A stretch of DNA of 64,000 nt from Cymbidium sinense (GCA_021442155.1 CM038223.1:29734983-29798982), one strand, 5' to 3'; positions 36,961 through 49,241 are shown, counted from the first letter of the stretch. Program-made: numbers and translations. Notes: generated from the letters alone by a model not told the origin.

Positions 36961-39388
36961 CATATGGATTATGATTGAAATATAAATCCAATTGCAAGTG
37001 ATTTGGAGTCAAATGGGTTCTGATTCATTTGATAATTTCAAGTTCAAAAGGTGAACATGGGTTTGATTTGGATTTGAGTTTTGAATTTAGTTTTGGTTTG
37101 ATGATTGAAGTTTGTATTTATATTTGAGCTTATGATTGAAGGATTTGATTGTTTGAAGAGAAAATCTAAAGGTTTGGATTGATTTGAGTTTGATTTGGTT
37201 AAGTTCAAGAATTTGACTTGAAAGGGTATGGTTGGATTTAGGTTAGATTTGGGTTTGGGTTTTGAATTTCGTTTTGGTTGTTTGAATTTTTATTTAATTT
37301 ATATTTGTGAATATAAATGAGAATATAAATGGGTTATGAGAAAATCTTTGGAGTTTGAAGTGATTTGGATTTGATTTGAGCTAAGTCCATAAGATGAAAT
37401 CAAAGTGACTTAGGAAGGATTTTTGGAATTGATTTGAATGATTTGAGAAAAATCATTTAAATAGGAATTTGATTTGAATTTTGATTTGAGAAAAATCATT
37501 TAAATTTGAATTTGATTTGAATAATTTGAGAAAAATCATTTAATTTGGAATTTGATTTGAATTTTGATTTGGAATTAGTTTGAATTTGAAGTTTGTTTGG
37601 ATTTGAAGTTTGACTTGAAAGAAGAGAGTAATGATTTGGTTCATACTATAGGATAGACAAGTTTTCCTAACACCCCTAAGGAATAACCTATTTTTGAGGC
37701 TAACTCTTCTAAGTCTTTAGGGTTAGGTTAAGTGTTCACCTAATCACTAGAAGTGTCTTAAGACTAAGGAAGTCTTAATGTCTAAGAGGAGTCATATGTC
37801 TAAGATGGAGTTGTTGAAAGCTCACTCCAAAAGTGAGGTTAACATTGACTTAATTATTTCATTAAGGTTTATGCCTATTAATGTTTATGTTTATTTAATT
37901 TTTATAAACTTAATTAATATCTTAATTTCAATGTTATCATTTTATTATATTTTAATTTTATGATTTATTTGTTTCATTTGTATAATTTTTTTAATTAATT
38001 ATTTAAGTTTAATTTGATTCTTTTTATTATTTTCATTTATTCACTTCATTAACATTGTATGCTTGTTGATGAATTTAGATTAATGTAAGTTATGTTTTCA
38101 TTCATTTATTTTATTAACATTTATGAGTCATAAACTTAAATAAAATAATTAAATTATCTTTAATTAGTTTAAAAGAAATGTTAGTTTAATTATTTAAGGA
38201 AGGGTCTTTTTTATCATTATAATTTAATGGTGTCTTTATTCCTAGACACTGTCTAAGAAGTTTAAATACTTGGCTACTTGGATATCAAACCTATCATAGC
38301 CATTTTTAACTTTTTATGCCATTTTAGGTTTAGTTGATTTGATATATCATTTTAGGTTAATGTTTCTTAATTCAATTAATTACTTGAATATCAATTTAGG
38401 TTTATTTACATTTGTGACTACATTACTCCTTAAGTTAAATGGGTTTAATTAATTCATATGTTAAGAGATTATAAAATTCAGAGGTTAATGAATCTTACAT
38501 TTTAGTTTAGTAGTGGATTTATCATGATTTAATCAATTATTAACTCTCAAGTTAAACTAAAATTTATATTCTTAATTTTTTTTATTAATCTCAAATTTGA
38601 TAGTTAATTAAGTTTCTTGACTTTAGAGTGTTAGAGAACTTTCCCTAGGTGTTATGATGTTGACAAACATATTTAAAGTTAATATTATAAATATTATAAT
38701 GTTTTATAAAATTTTGATTTGTTGATACATTTAAATTGATCTAGAGATTTGGAAATTCAATAACTTCCATTCGAGAGGTCAATTAGATTTAAAATTTTAT
38801 GGAAAGTGGGGTTCTATGCTAATTTGAACTTTCTAAGGTTTCATTTTGATCAGATGTTTAATTTAAGATTAATTAGATTCTAATTATTTCACTAAAGCCT
38901 AAATTAAGCCTAATTTAGGTAAAATTACTTAAGGAATTTATTTTCTTAGATTCCTCTATGAAAGATGCATCCATAAAGGGTTCATTTGAATTTTTTAGAT
39001 TTTTGTTTGATGTATTATGATATTCTTAAGTTTAGATTGATTAAATGAATGAATTAATTCAATTAATTACTAATTAGGTGCTTTAATAGATTATTGGATT
39101 TTAGAGGGTTTCATTGTATTATTTATATTCATTACAATTTATGATCTTTTTAATTTTTTATTAATTTATTTTATTAAAATTAAGGTTTAAGGTTATAAGT
39201 TAAATATATTTTAATAAACTTTGAAATAAATCATGAAATCTTTTTTTTTCTAAAGTGCATATTAACCTTAATTTTATGTCCCCAACATTTCAAATAAATT
39301 AGAATAGTTGTTTAACATTAATTTGAGTTTGATCATTTTCATTCAAACTCAAATTTACTCAATAAAAATTATGGATTTTGGGTTTAGT

Positions 39389-39411
39389 GATTCCTCTCAC
39401 TAAGAGGAATC
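39389..39411 (-). other. GGAATC hairpin near the block 3/block 2 border, GL6
   Basis: Arms GATTCCTCT and AGAGGAATC with a 5-nt loop. Copies: 43648-43672 (perfect 12-bp arms), 51334-51358 (one mismatch) and 14021-14043 (partly decayed). Confidence 0.55.
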
Positions 39412-39676
39412 CATAGAGCACTTAATTACATTTTTATGTATATTTTATTTTTTATAATTTTTTGAAGTTTTTGTTATTTTTTTTATAAAATTTAAATTAA
39501 AAAAGCTTAAATTTTTTACTTAGATGTGTTGATGCCATGTGATGCCGTGTGATTTGTCCATGTGGGATCCATGTGGAACTTGCGTTAAAATAATAGTAGA
39601 ACACGGTTTGATCTGGGTCATTCGGTAGAAGATCGGGCAGCTCTAATTAACATAGTTTCCTTTGTGTGTGTGGTGT

Positions 39677-39686
39677 GGGGGGGGGG
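39677..39686. repeat. G10 homopolymer after a GT-rich run
   Basis: Ten consecutive G preceded by GTGTGTGTGGTGTG. Rare in this AT-rich window and liable to length errors in sequencing. Confidence 0.8.
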
Positions 39687-39882
39687 TTTGTTGACTCTAA
39701 CAAAATGTAGATCGTTCGTTCTTAATAGAAGGAACATATAATAGAGATTACGTCTTATTAGATGGTGGTGATAGCCGAGAGCTGTCTATCAATTCCATAT
39801 GATTTTTGGTGATCCAACCATTGACATCTTCTGATTTCAATTCCAAATCCATTAAAGACTCACATAGATCACATCTATACAG

Positions 39883-39904
39883 CTTAATCTCCCTTGAGAT
39901 TAAG
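39883..39904 (-). other. conserved block 2 hairpin, GL6 first copy
   Basis: Arms CTTAATCTC and GAGATTAAG with a 4-nt loop, 55 nt downstream (minus strand) of the donor-like junction at 39960/39959. The second copy is at 40607-40626. Confidence 0.6.
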
Positions 39905-39952
39905 TTTCTTTCAAAAAATACAAAAACCAGAGGTAAAGAAGGTTGGTTTTGG

Positions 39953-39964
39953 CGCGTACCTCAG
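39953..39964 (-). promoter_or_regulatory. splice-donor-like site, GL6 first copy
   Basis: The minus strand reads TCTGAG|GTACGC, with the second copy at 40676-40687 reading TCTGAG|GTACGT. Homologous to the GL5 and GL8 sites. Confidence 0.4.
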
Positions 39965-40606
39965 AATGGTGATTTCAGGCAATGGAAATGACCTGGTTAG
40001 CTTTGTGCAGATGCAATGAGCCTTTGGGAAGGAGGAATTGGATTTCCTCCTCGTGGATTGGCATGGAGACCAAGCTTCACACATTTTTGGCTTGCTAGTG
40101 GCATGGGGGTTAAAGAAAGGTGCACTCAACTTCATTTTGCTTGGGGAAGGTGATGGAATGCTCAATTGGGTTTGAGAATGGATCTCTCTTAGTTTTCCAT
40201 GTGTGGCTGAAAGCTTTATCCAAGCTTCCATCTTACCTTGGTCGGCCACCTCCAAAGGTGGTTGGCAGCTTAACACATGTACAAGGGTGTTGTGGTGGAG
40301 GAGTATAAAGAAGAAGTGGATTGAGGAAGAGAATTTATCTTTATGCACTCCTCTCTTTCCATGGCATATTCCTTTCCTTGGATTAGGTTGGACTTCATTA
40401 ATTTGATCGATTGACCGATCTGACTAAACCTTGATCATTCATTCTTAATAGAAGGAACATATAGTAGAGATTACATCTTGTTAGATGTCTGTGATAGCTG
40501 AGAGCCGTCAGTCAATTCCAAAGGCTTTTTGGTGACCCAACCATTGACATCTCTTGATTTCAATTCCAAATCCATTAAAGACACACATAGATCACATCTA
40601 TATAAA

Positions 40607-40626
40607 TTAATCTCCCTTGAGATTAA
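40607..40626 (-). other. conserved block 2 hairpin, GL6 second copy
   Basis: Arms TTAATCTC and GAGATTAA with a 4-nt loop, 723 bp from the first copy and 56 nt downstream (minus strand) of its own donor-like site. Confidence 0.6.
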
Positions 40627-43600
40627 ATTTCTTTCACAAAAGATAAAAATTGAAGGTAAAGAAGGTTGGGTTTAGCACGTACCTCAGAACAGTGATTTTA
40701 GGTGATGGAAATGACTTGGTTAGCTTTGAGGAGATGCGATGAGCCTCTGGGAAGGAGGAATTGGATTGCCTCCTCATGGATCGGTGTGGAGACCAAGCTT
40801 CACACATTTTTTTGGCTTGCCGGTGGCATGGGGGGTTAAAGAAAGGTTGTGCTCAACTTCATTTTGCTTGGGGAAGGTGATGGGATGCTCAATTGGGTTT
40901 GAGAATGGATCTCTCTTAGTTTTCCATGTGTGGCCAAAAGCTTTATCCAAGCTTTCATCTTTCCTTGGTCATCCACCTCCAAGGGTGGTTGGTTGCTTAA
41001 CATATGTACAAGGGTGTTGTGGTGGAGGAGCAGAGAGAAGAAGTGGATTGGGGAAGAGAATTTATCTTCATGTACTCCTCTCTTGCCATGGTATATTCCT
41101 TTCCTTGGATTGACTTGGACTTCATTAATTTGATTAATCTTGGCTGCCTATTATCCTAAATTGAACTTAGGATGGGTCTGGATGTATTCCAAGCTGTTTG
41201 GGTTAAACTTGTTTTCAAATCTTTTGAAATTATGACATTTAGGAACTTTTTTATATGGATTGATCTATCTTGCTCTATTTGATAGCTTAACACTAGATTG
41301 CTACTTCAATTACATTAATTTAATCATTTATAATATTTTTTTTAATCAATGGGTTTTATGAAATTTAAAATTGATCATTTGCTTATTCCATATTTACCCA
41401 TTATGGCTTAAGTGAATTTGTTTGAATTGGGTTGAGTCACATAACTTGCTTGGCTTAATTACATTGTATTTATCTTTTAATTATGTTAATCCAAGCATTT
41501 GGGATGGATTGGATTAATTAATTTCACTTAGAGTTTAAAATCCATTTTAGCCTAACTTGGTCTTAATGGGTTAAGATTAGGTTAATTAGGCTAAATGATC
41601 ATATTAACCAATTTAACTCCAATAATTGGTTTATTTGTGTTTAATAATCATTTTCAAATGATTTTGAATAATCAATTTGAGTTGATTTCAATTTTAGTTT
41701 GATTTTGAATTTAAGAAGGCTCATTTAAGCCCACTTAGTCAAATGACCTAATTAGGTTAATTAAGTCCTTAATAGATTTATATTTCTCTAAATTCAAGTT
41801 TAAACATGTTTATTTTATTATTTGGACCATTTTAAATGATTTTATTTTGGTCAAATTTTGGTGAGTTGACATTTGACTTGGTGGGTCCCACATAAAAGTC
41901 AAACCTTTGTCAAAATGGTCAATTTCAAGCTATAATTTCATTCTTTCATTTTATTGATGTTATGTTTATTAATATTTTATGTTTTATAGCTTAATATTCA
42001 TATTTGATTTGATTCATTTTTCATTTGATTGTGTTTATTTTATTTGATTTGTTTAATTTTAATTGAATCAATTTTTTTCATTTTCCTTCAATTGATTTGA
42101 TTCAATAGATTAAGTTTATTTGATTAAGGTTTATGTATATTAATGTTTATATTTATTTAATTTTCAAGAACATAATTAATATCTTAATTTTAATGTTATC
42201 ATTTTATTATTTTTAATTTTATGATTTATTTGTTTCATTTATATATATTTTTGATTGCTTATTTAGGTTTTTTTATTCTCTTTGTTATTTTCATTTATTT
42301 TTATTCATTTATTTTATTGACATTCATGGATTATGAACTTAAATAAAATGATTCAATCATCTTTAATTAGCTTAAAAGAAATGTTTGTTTAATTATTTAA
42401 GGAATGTTCTTTTTATCATTTAATTTAATGGGATCTTTATTTATGGTCATGATCTAAAAAGTTTAAAGACTTGGTTACTTGGATATCAAACCTATCCTAG
42501 GCCATTTTTAACTTTTTATATTTTTTTGGGTTTACTTGATTTGACTTATCATTTTAGGTTAATGTTTCTTAATTCAATTAATTATTTGGATATCATTTTA
42601 GGATGATGTTTCTTAATTCAATTAATTCTTTGGATATCATTTTAGGATTATTTACATTTTCAACTACATTACTCCTTAACTTAAATGAGTTTAATGGATT
42701 CATATGTTAAGAGATTATAAAATTCTGAGGTTATGAATCTTACATTTTAGTTTATTAGTGGATTTATCATGATTTAATCAATTATTAACTTTGAAGTTTA
42801 TTTGAATTTTATATTCTTAATTATTTTATTAATCTTTAAGTTTATACTTAATTAAGTTTCTTTACTTTAGAATGTTAGACAACTTTCCTTAACTATTCTG
42901 ATAATGATAAACGTATTTCAAGTTGATATTGTAAATTTTATAATTTTTTTGTAATTTTTTGAGTTGTTGTTGTATTTAAATTGACTTAGAGAATTGAAAA
43001 TTCAATAACTTTCATTCGAGAGGTCAATTTAGTTTGAAAGTTTTATGGCAAGTGGGGTTCTTTGCCAGTTTGAACTTCCTAAAGTTTCATTCTCATCACA
43101 TGTGTTATTTAAAATTAAATAAAATTTTAATTATTTTACTAAAACCTAAATTAAGCCTAATTTAGGTAAAATTACTTAAGGAATTTATTTTTCTTAAATT
43201 CATCTATGGAAGATGCATCCATACAAGTTCACTTATAATTTTTAAATTTTTGGTTGATTTATTTTTCTTATATTTAGGTTGATTAATTGAATTAATTATT
43301 AAATTAGGTGATTTTATAGAGTATTTGATTTCGAAGGATTTTAGTGGGTTATTTAGATTTATTATAGTTTGTTATGATGATTTAAGGTGATCTAATAATT
43401 TTTTTATTTTCTTAATTTTATGATAATTTTATTCATTAAAATTAGGGTTTATGGTTTGAAATTCAATTTCTTTTGATTAACTTTGAAATAAATCATAAAT
43501 ATTTTTTTTCTAAAGTGTATATTAACCATAATTTAATTTCCCCAAAGTTTCAAATCAATAGGAATAGTGGTTTGACATTAATTATTTTCATTCATACTCA

Positions 43601-43647
43601 AATTAACTCAAAATTACCCAATAAAAATTAAAGATTTTGGATTTAAT

Positions 43648-43672
43648 GGATTCCTCTCAGTGAGAGGAATCC
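43648..43672 (-). other. perfect 12-bp palindromic hairpin, GL7
   Basis: Arms GGATTCCTCTCA and TGAGAGGAATCC separated by one base; the best copy of the hairpin also seen at 39389-39411 and 51334-51358. Confidence 0.7.
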
Positions 43673-44132
43673 ATGGAGCCCTTAGTTGCATTTTTTATGT
43701 ATATTTTATTTTTTATGACTTTTTTTTGAAGTTTTTGTTAATTTTATGGAATTTTAAATTTAAAAAAAAATCAAATTTCCTACTTATACACATTAGCGCC
43801 ATGTGGCGCTGCTTTACCCGTGACGTTGCCTGGTTCGTCCAAGCAGAAACTACATGGATCTCACATTAAAATGGTGGTGGGATGCAGTTTCATGGGCCGT
43901 CCGATGTCTGATTCAGATTGAGGCTTCCTAGAGGGGGTATAATCGATCGATTCGACTAAATCTCAATCATCCATTCTTAATAGAAGGAATGGACGATGTA
44001 TATTACGTTTAATTCTACAAAAACTGAGAGCTGTCCATCGATTATAGATTATTTCTGGTGATCCAATGGTTGAAATAATCTGATTTCAGCTTGAAATCCA
44101 TCAAGGGCTCACATGGATCACATCTATATGGT

Positions 44133-44152
44133 TTAATCTCCTTTGAGATTAA
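44133..44152 (-). other. conserved block 2 hairpin, GL7
   Basis: Arms TTAATCTC and GAGATTAA with a 4-nt loop, 56 nt from the donor-like site at 44209/44208 (minus strand GAG|GTACGT). Confidence 0.6.
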
Positions 44153-45784
44153 GTTTCTTTCACAAAAGACCAAAAATAGAGGTAAAGAAGGTTGGGTTTC
44201 GTACGTACCTCACTGGTGATAATTTTAAGCTATGGGGATGACTTAGTTAGCTTTGTGGGGGTGTGACAAGCCTTTGGGAAAGAGGAATTGGATTGCCTTC
44301 CATGGTTTGGTGTGGAGACCAAGCTTCACACATTGTTTGGCTTGCCAGTATTGTGGGGGTTGGGGAAACGTTGCACTCAACTTCATTTTGCTTAGGGAAG
44401 ATGATAGGATGCTCAATTAGGTTTGAGAATAGCTATCCTTGGTTTTCCATGTATGGTCAAAAGCTTTATCCAAGCTTCTCTGTTACCTTGGTCGGCCAAG
44501 TGATTTCCACCCTTAGGGGCTATCTTTAAATGTGGTTGGCTACTTAACACATGTCCAAGGGTGCTAAGGTGGTGTAAAGAGAATGAGTGGATTGGGGAAG
44601 AGAATTTATCTTCATGTACTCCTCTCTTGCCATAGAATATTCTTTCTCTTGAGTTGACTTAGACTTCATTAATTAGATTAATCTTGGCTGCCAATTAACC
44701 TAAACTCATCTTTGGATGGGTTTGGATGTATTCCAAGGTGTTTTGGTTTAAGCTTGGTTCAAATGTTTTGAAATTATGTCACTTAGACACTTTTTTATAT
44801 GGCTTGATCTAGCTTACTCCATTTGATGGATTAACACTAGATTGATACTTTAATTACATCAATTTAATCATTTAGGGTGTTTTTAATCAATGGGTTTTAT
44901 GGAATTTGAAATTGATCATTTGCTTTTTCCATATTTAACCCATTATAGCTTAAGTGAATTTAGTTGAATTGGATTGAATCAAATGACTTGCTTGGCTCAA
45001 TTACAATGTAATTTTTTTAATTATGTTAATCCAAGCATTTAGGATGGATTTGAATAATTTATTTCACTTAGAGTTTAAAACCTAGTTTAGCCCAACTTGG
45101 TCTTAATGGGTTAAGATTGGGTTAATTAGGCTAAATTATTATATTTATCAATTTAACTCTAATAATTGGTTGATTTTTGTTTAATAATCATTTTAAATGA
45201 TTTTAACAATCAATTTGAGTTAGTTTCAATTTGATTTTGATTGTGAATTCATAAAGGCTCATTTAAGCCTATTTAGATCAAATGATCTAATTAGCTTAAT
45301 TAAGTTCTTAATAAATTTATATTTCTTTAAATTCAGGTTTAAACATATTTATTTTATTATTTGGATCATATGAGATAATATAAATTGGTCAAAATTTTGT
45401 GCGTTGACCTTTGACTTGCTGGGGCCCACATAAAAGTCAAACTTTTGTCAAAGGGTTGACCAAGTTTGACTTTGATTTGGATTTGATTTAATTATGATTT
45501 GGGTTTGTTTTACTTTTGTTTGAATTTTCTTAAGTTTATGTGACTTTAGGGTTAAATAGGATAATTAGGTTTATTATCCTATTCACCTTGATTTAAGTTT
45601 GCTTATATCTAGATTTTAGTTATTTTGGGTTTGAATTTGAATTTAGTTTAGGTCTATCTAATCATATTAGGTAAGGCTAGCCCTTAGAAAGGTGCACTAG
45701 GTCAATACGTGAAGTGTTCTAAGTGTTTAGTTATGAGATTGCTAATCTAGGATTATGTATCCTAATTATTAACTTTAAAAATGA

Positions 45785-45814
45785 CGTTAACCTCATCAAA
45801 AAATGAGGTCAATA
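45785..45814 (-). other. terminal hairpin of GL7
   Basis: The minus strand reads TATTGACCTCAT, then a T-rich loop, then ATGAGGTTAAC, pairing ACCTCAT with ATGAGGT. It is the structured 5' terminus shared by the GL copies. Confidence 0.55.
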
Positions 45815-46492
45815 ATTGGACCCCCAATATGTGTGGTGGATTGAAGAAAGTACATTGCACATATTGGTGTTGACTGAATTGGTAAATCATAAGCTTGGAG
45901 GAATCTAAGTTTAATTTTAGAATTTAGAATTTCAATTTTTGTTTTGATTTTAGATTTTATTTTATGTTTGATTGTGAAGGATATGAATAAACATGCCTAG
46001 AGTTATTTTAATTTAGAATGATTTATTCTTAGGAACTAAGTTCTAAGAATAGTAATTTCTTTAGGATTAAGAGCAGACTCAATGAAAGGTCTAATCCTAA
46101 CATAGTCATGATAGTCAAAGAAGATGCCTTTTAAGGAACTTATTCTCATCTTGACTATTTTTAATGGCTATCTTTTAGAAAGCAAGCATTGCGAATCATA
46201 TCATTCTAATTGATATTAGCCAAAAGACAATATAAATGACTATTTAAATCTAAAGAAAGGATCTATTAGAAAACCTTTTTTCTAGAAAATATGTCATTAG
46301 GCATAATAGTTAAAGGGGATGTCAATAAGGGTATTTACTATTTTCCAAACTATATGAATTTAACCAAGGAAAGACACCACTAGGGAATTTACTCTTATTT
46401 GGTTAGCTATTAGGCAGGGTTTACAAACACTTGATTCTAACATAAATAGCTGAGTTGAGGGGAAAGGGCTTTTAATAGCTTAATTCCTAATC
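45815..46492. repeat. spacer with degenerate tandem repeats between head-to-head GL copies, left part
   Basis: Lies between the start of GL7 (facing left) and that of GL8 (facing right). From about 46060 it holds worn repeats of the type GGGCTTTTAATAGCTTAATTCCTAATC. A perfect 10-bp inverted repeat, CCAATATGTG / CACATATTGG, sits at 45824-45867. No gene is recognised. CL4 splits the spacer; the right part is 48976-49241. Confidence 0.5.
46488..46492. other. candidate target-site duplication of CL4, left (TAATC)
   Basis: TAATC precedes the TGTTGG start of CL4 and recurs exactly at 48976-48980. Because CTTAATCC-like strings are common in the surrounding minisatellite, a chance match is possible. 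Confidence 0.4.
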
Positions 46493-48975
46493 TGTTGGCT
46501 TTATGAGCCTCATGTTCATTCCTATTAATTTTGATGATAAAAAAAATGTATGCCTGGATATTCTAATGTATGTTTTATGCATTTCAGATATATTGATTGC
46601 TAATTACATATCCAATACATCTCACAATATGTTTAATGAAATTGCAAGTATGGAAGAATGAAAGATAGATCAAAATGGATACTGTGAAACTCAAGATACA
46701 ATATTTTAGGTTATATGCATTTATAACTATCTTAGAGGTTCATATGAGTTCATTGGCATGAATTAATTTGCTCACAACATAACATATTACTTTTATTTAT
46801 TTTAAATAATGATAATGAGATTAATTAATACAAATTTTTATCTAATTAAAATTTAATTTTATGCTTCATACATAGCATTTAAATTGTTAAAATAATAAAT
46901 GATAAATAATTATGACTATTGAGTGTATTTAAATTATATACTTAATATAATTAAAAATTTTAATTTTAATTTAAAGGTTATATGATAACTAACATATGTA
47001 TGATTATATCTAAATTATATCATCATATTTCAAAATTAACAAAAATATATGAAACTTTGTATTTCAGCTAAAAGTCTTTTTATGATCAAGCAATTTAGAT
47101 ATGATTTCATCTCTAATAGATTCCTTGAGTTTTTTTCCTTTAATTTGATAGGTTACATGACCCATATTTGATTAGAATTGAATTTATAATGATTATTCAA
47201 ACATTTACTGATTTTAATAATGAATGCATGTTACATGCTTTGAATGTATTAAGAGCCATATTTGATTATTTTTGACTTGCCCATGTGACTAGCCAATTTT
47301 TGGCTGTTTGAATTTAATATTTATTTAATATAAATTAAATTTTTATTGAATATTATATTATTATATGATAAAATGATGTTATAATAATATATTTCTTTGA
47401 AATAATTCAAAATGACCTTCTTGCTTATAAATAGCCATCATTGTCTTCACGAAAGAGTTGTTCATTCAAATTCAAATCCCTCAACTAATATAAGAGAAAA
47501 CTTCCTAGATTTCCCATCCAAGTGTTCTCCAAATATTGTAAGATCAAATCTTTGGTTTGGAAGCTTCAACATCTTCAACTAAGCAAGCTTTCTCAAATTA
47601 CTTGAGTTTGTTTTTTCTTAATCTTAATCTCTTTTAGTTCTTCATACTATTTTCACCATCTATTCATTCTTTCAAATTTTTTACTTTTTGGTGGATTAGT
47701 CTTCAGGCATCAAAGTTTCTTCAAATAAATTTTTTAAAAACTCTTGTGATAGCTTGTAGGATTTATTTGATATTGCTGAAATTTTTATCTTTCTACAAAT
47801 TTCTTTTGGTTTCTTGAGATATTTCTTCATTAGTCTTATTTTAAAGATCATTTATTCTTATATCTATCTTAAAAGTATATTTTAAGCATTTTAAATTAAT
47901 TTATTGTGCTAAAAATATTTTCATATTTGCTAGATCTCTCTTTCTAATTAAAAAGCTTACTAGTTTATTTAGATCTATCATATACTAATTTTATTTAAGT
48001 ATTTGTGATCATTTGCATTAATTGAAAGCATAATTTTGGTTAAAATAAAATAAATTATTCCTAGAATTTTAGAGTATATGCTAGATCTATTATATATTAA
48101 GTTTCTTTATCAAAATAAATTTATAAAAAGTTAAATTAGTTTATTTGTCACTTATCATTTTATTCCAACTAGTATCCTTTATTTAAATATTGTTTATCTT
48201 GCTAAAATTTAGTAAAGCTTGCTATTTACTATTGTTTAATAATTAAGATAAAAAAGTTTAGTAGAGGGTTAATCATTCTTACACTATTATATATATACTA
48301 GTTATAGTTTCTCTTAAACTTAAAATTATTCTTTATTGAAATTTTTTTTATTGTGCAATAGGCTATTGTGAATTTATTTTGAAATCATTTTTATATTAGT
48401 ATACAAATTGTAATAATATAAATATCTTAGTAAGATCACTTTTAGATATTTATTTTATTATTTCTTATCAAATTTAAGTGAGCATTCTATCGTGTCAAAA
48501 TTATAAGTTATAAAGTGATAATTTATAAGTTGTGAGATCACGTTTTGAATTGGATAGCTTGGTGTATTTGTGAGATATATTTTATCAAAATTTATTATTT
48601 TGTTATTTTTTTTTGTGCCATAAAATTTATATTGGGGTTGTACTCACCCCTTCGTAGGAGAGTATATATTATTGTAAGGGTTATACTCACCCCATTATAT
48701 GAGAGTATGGTTTGTAAGCTTTTTTGCATCTAGTGGATTCTGGCCAGGGGTGCCTAGGTGTGGACGTAGGCTGGTTTTGGGGTTTGGCCGAACCACATAA
48801 AAATTGTGTGCCTATTGTCTCTATGGCTTTACTGTACTTTATTTTTTTGCTGCATTGAGAATTGTATCTTATCATTATAAAATCAAAAATTAATTTTCTA
48901 CTAAAAGTTAAAATTTAAGATTTAACTTTTAAAATTTTTAATAATGCCCAATTTAAGATGGGGCCTTTAATGGCT
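46493..48975 (+). mobile_element. CL4: complete solo copia-like LTR (about 2.5 kb)
   Basis: Starts TGTTGGCTTTATGAGCC with TTTTGATGATAAAAAAA nearby. It has TTGACTTGCCCATGTGACTAG at about 47270 and TATAAATA at 47426-47433, followed by a leader-like stretch. Next come two GGTTGTACTCACCCC repeats (48635-48715), then CCTAGGTGTGGACGTAGG and GGCCGAACCACATAAAAA (48750-48805), typical of copia LTR 3' regions as I recall them. The first kilobase is nearly that of CL3. The exact 3' border (48956 or 48975) is uncertain. No internal region is present, so it is a solo LTR. Confidence 0.7.
47426..47433 (+). promoter_or_regulatory. TATA box of CL4
   Basis: TATAAATA in the context CTTGCTTATAAATAGCC, shared with CL3; the strongest core-promoter match in the window. 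Confidence 0.6.
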
Positions 48976-49241
48976 TAATCCAACTTAAATAGCTAAAAAG
49001 GAGGAAAGGGTTGTTGATGACTTAATCCAATCCTCTTATTATGACTAATAGGAAAGAGGTCTTGGTGAGTTAATCCTAACCTATGTTGTCTATGATATGA
49101 AGATTAGGAATGGTGCCATTTAAAGGCTTGTTCGAACTTGTGAATAATAGGAATGGTGCCATAAATGACTTACTACAAATCTTAAAAGATTTATAGGAAG
49201 GGTTCTCTAAAAGGGCTTATTTCCAATCCTATGGAAATTGA
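48976..49241. repeat. degenerate minisatellite, right part
   Basis: Five or six worn units, about 50-60 bp each, built on GACTTAATCCAATCC, then TAATAGGAA, then GGTGCCATTTAAAGGCTT. Continues the pattern seen left of CL4. Ends exactly at the GL8 start. Confidence 0.5.

Larger units (their letters stand above)
22403..37844 (-). mobile_element. GL4: giant LTR-like repeat, minus orientation, split by GL5
   Basis: The left end on the plus strand is TGTTGGACATCACATAG and the right end is GAGGTTAACA. Block 5 is about 22403-23880, block 4 about 23880-25590, then GL5 intervenes. Block 3 is about 33567-34740, block 2 about 34740-35700 and block 1 about 35700-37844. Without GL5 it is about 7.5 kb. Block 2 keeps the TATA palindrome (35609-35627) and a GTATGC donor-like site. 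Block 1 is packed with GGTCAA, the complement of TTGACC. The flanking bases (CTCTT and TTGAC) do not form a duplication. Confidence 0.75.
39710..41133 (-). repeat. tandem duplication of GL6 block 2, period 723 bp
   Basis: 39710-40432 and 40433-41133 are direct copies: for example TTCTTAATAGAAGGAACATA at 39718 and 40441, and TTAATCTCCCTTGAGATTAA at 39884 and 40607, both 723 bp apart. Each copy carries its own donor-like site and hairpin. GL7 has a single copy (43930-44660), so the duplication is specific to GL6. Confidence 0.85.
37845..41940 (-). mobile_element. GL6: GL copy, blocks 3-2-1, minus orientation
   Basis: Block 3 is 37845-39540, block 2 is 39540-41160 with an internal 723-bp tandem duplication, and a shortened block 1 is 41160-41940. 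It aligns with GL7 at a constant offset of about 4,260 bp (37864 with 42126; 39389 with 43649). The pair therefore arose by tandem duplication of about 4.3 kb, or by two insertions of the same sub-type. It lacks the TGTTG start. A 145-codon minus-strand frame at 39911-40348 lies in block 2 and has no family features. Most of it lies before the splice-donor-like site, so I treat it as leader sequence, not a gene. Confidence 0.65.
41941..45814 (-). mobile_element. GL7: GL copy, blocks 3-2-1, minus orientation
   Basis: Block 3 is about 41941-43800, block 2 about 43800-44690 and block 1 about 44690-45814. The last ends in TGAGGTCAATA, the complement of a TATTGACCTCA start (TGTTG worn to TATTG). 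The terminal hairpin is present. Block 2 keeps GAG|GTACGT (junction at 44209) and the hairpin at 44133-44152. Blocks 4 and 5 are absent. Confidence 0.65.

Noticed and set aside
39911..40348. 145-codon minus-strand reading frame, the longest in the window
   Set aside because: It lies in repeat block 2, is interrupted in the homologous second copy, GL7 and GL5, crosses the splice-donor-like site, and has no recognisable domain.
45815..49241. Possible internal coding region of an LTR element between the two GL starts
   Set aside because: No reverse transcriptase, integrase or protease-like motif was seen in any frame; the spacer is tandem repeats plus a solo copia-like LTR.
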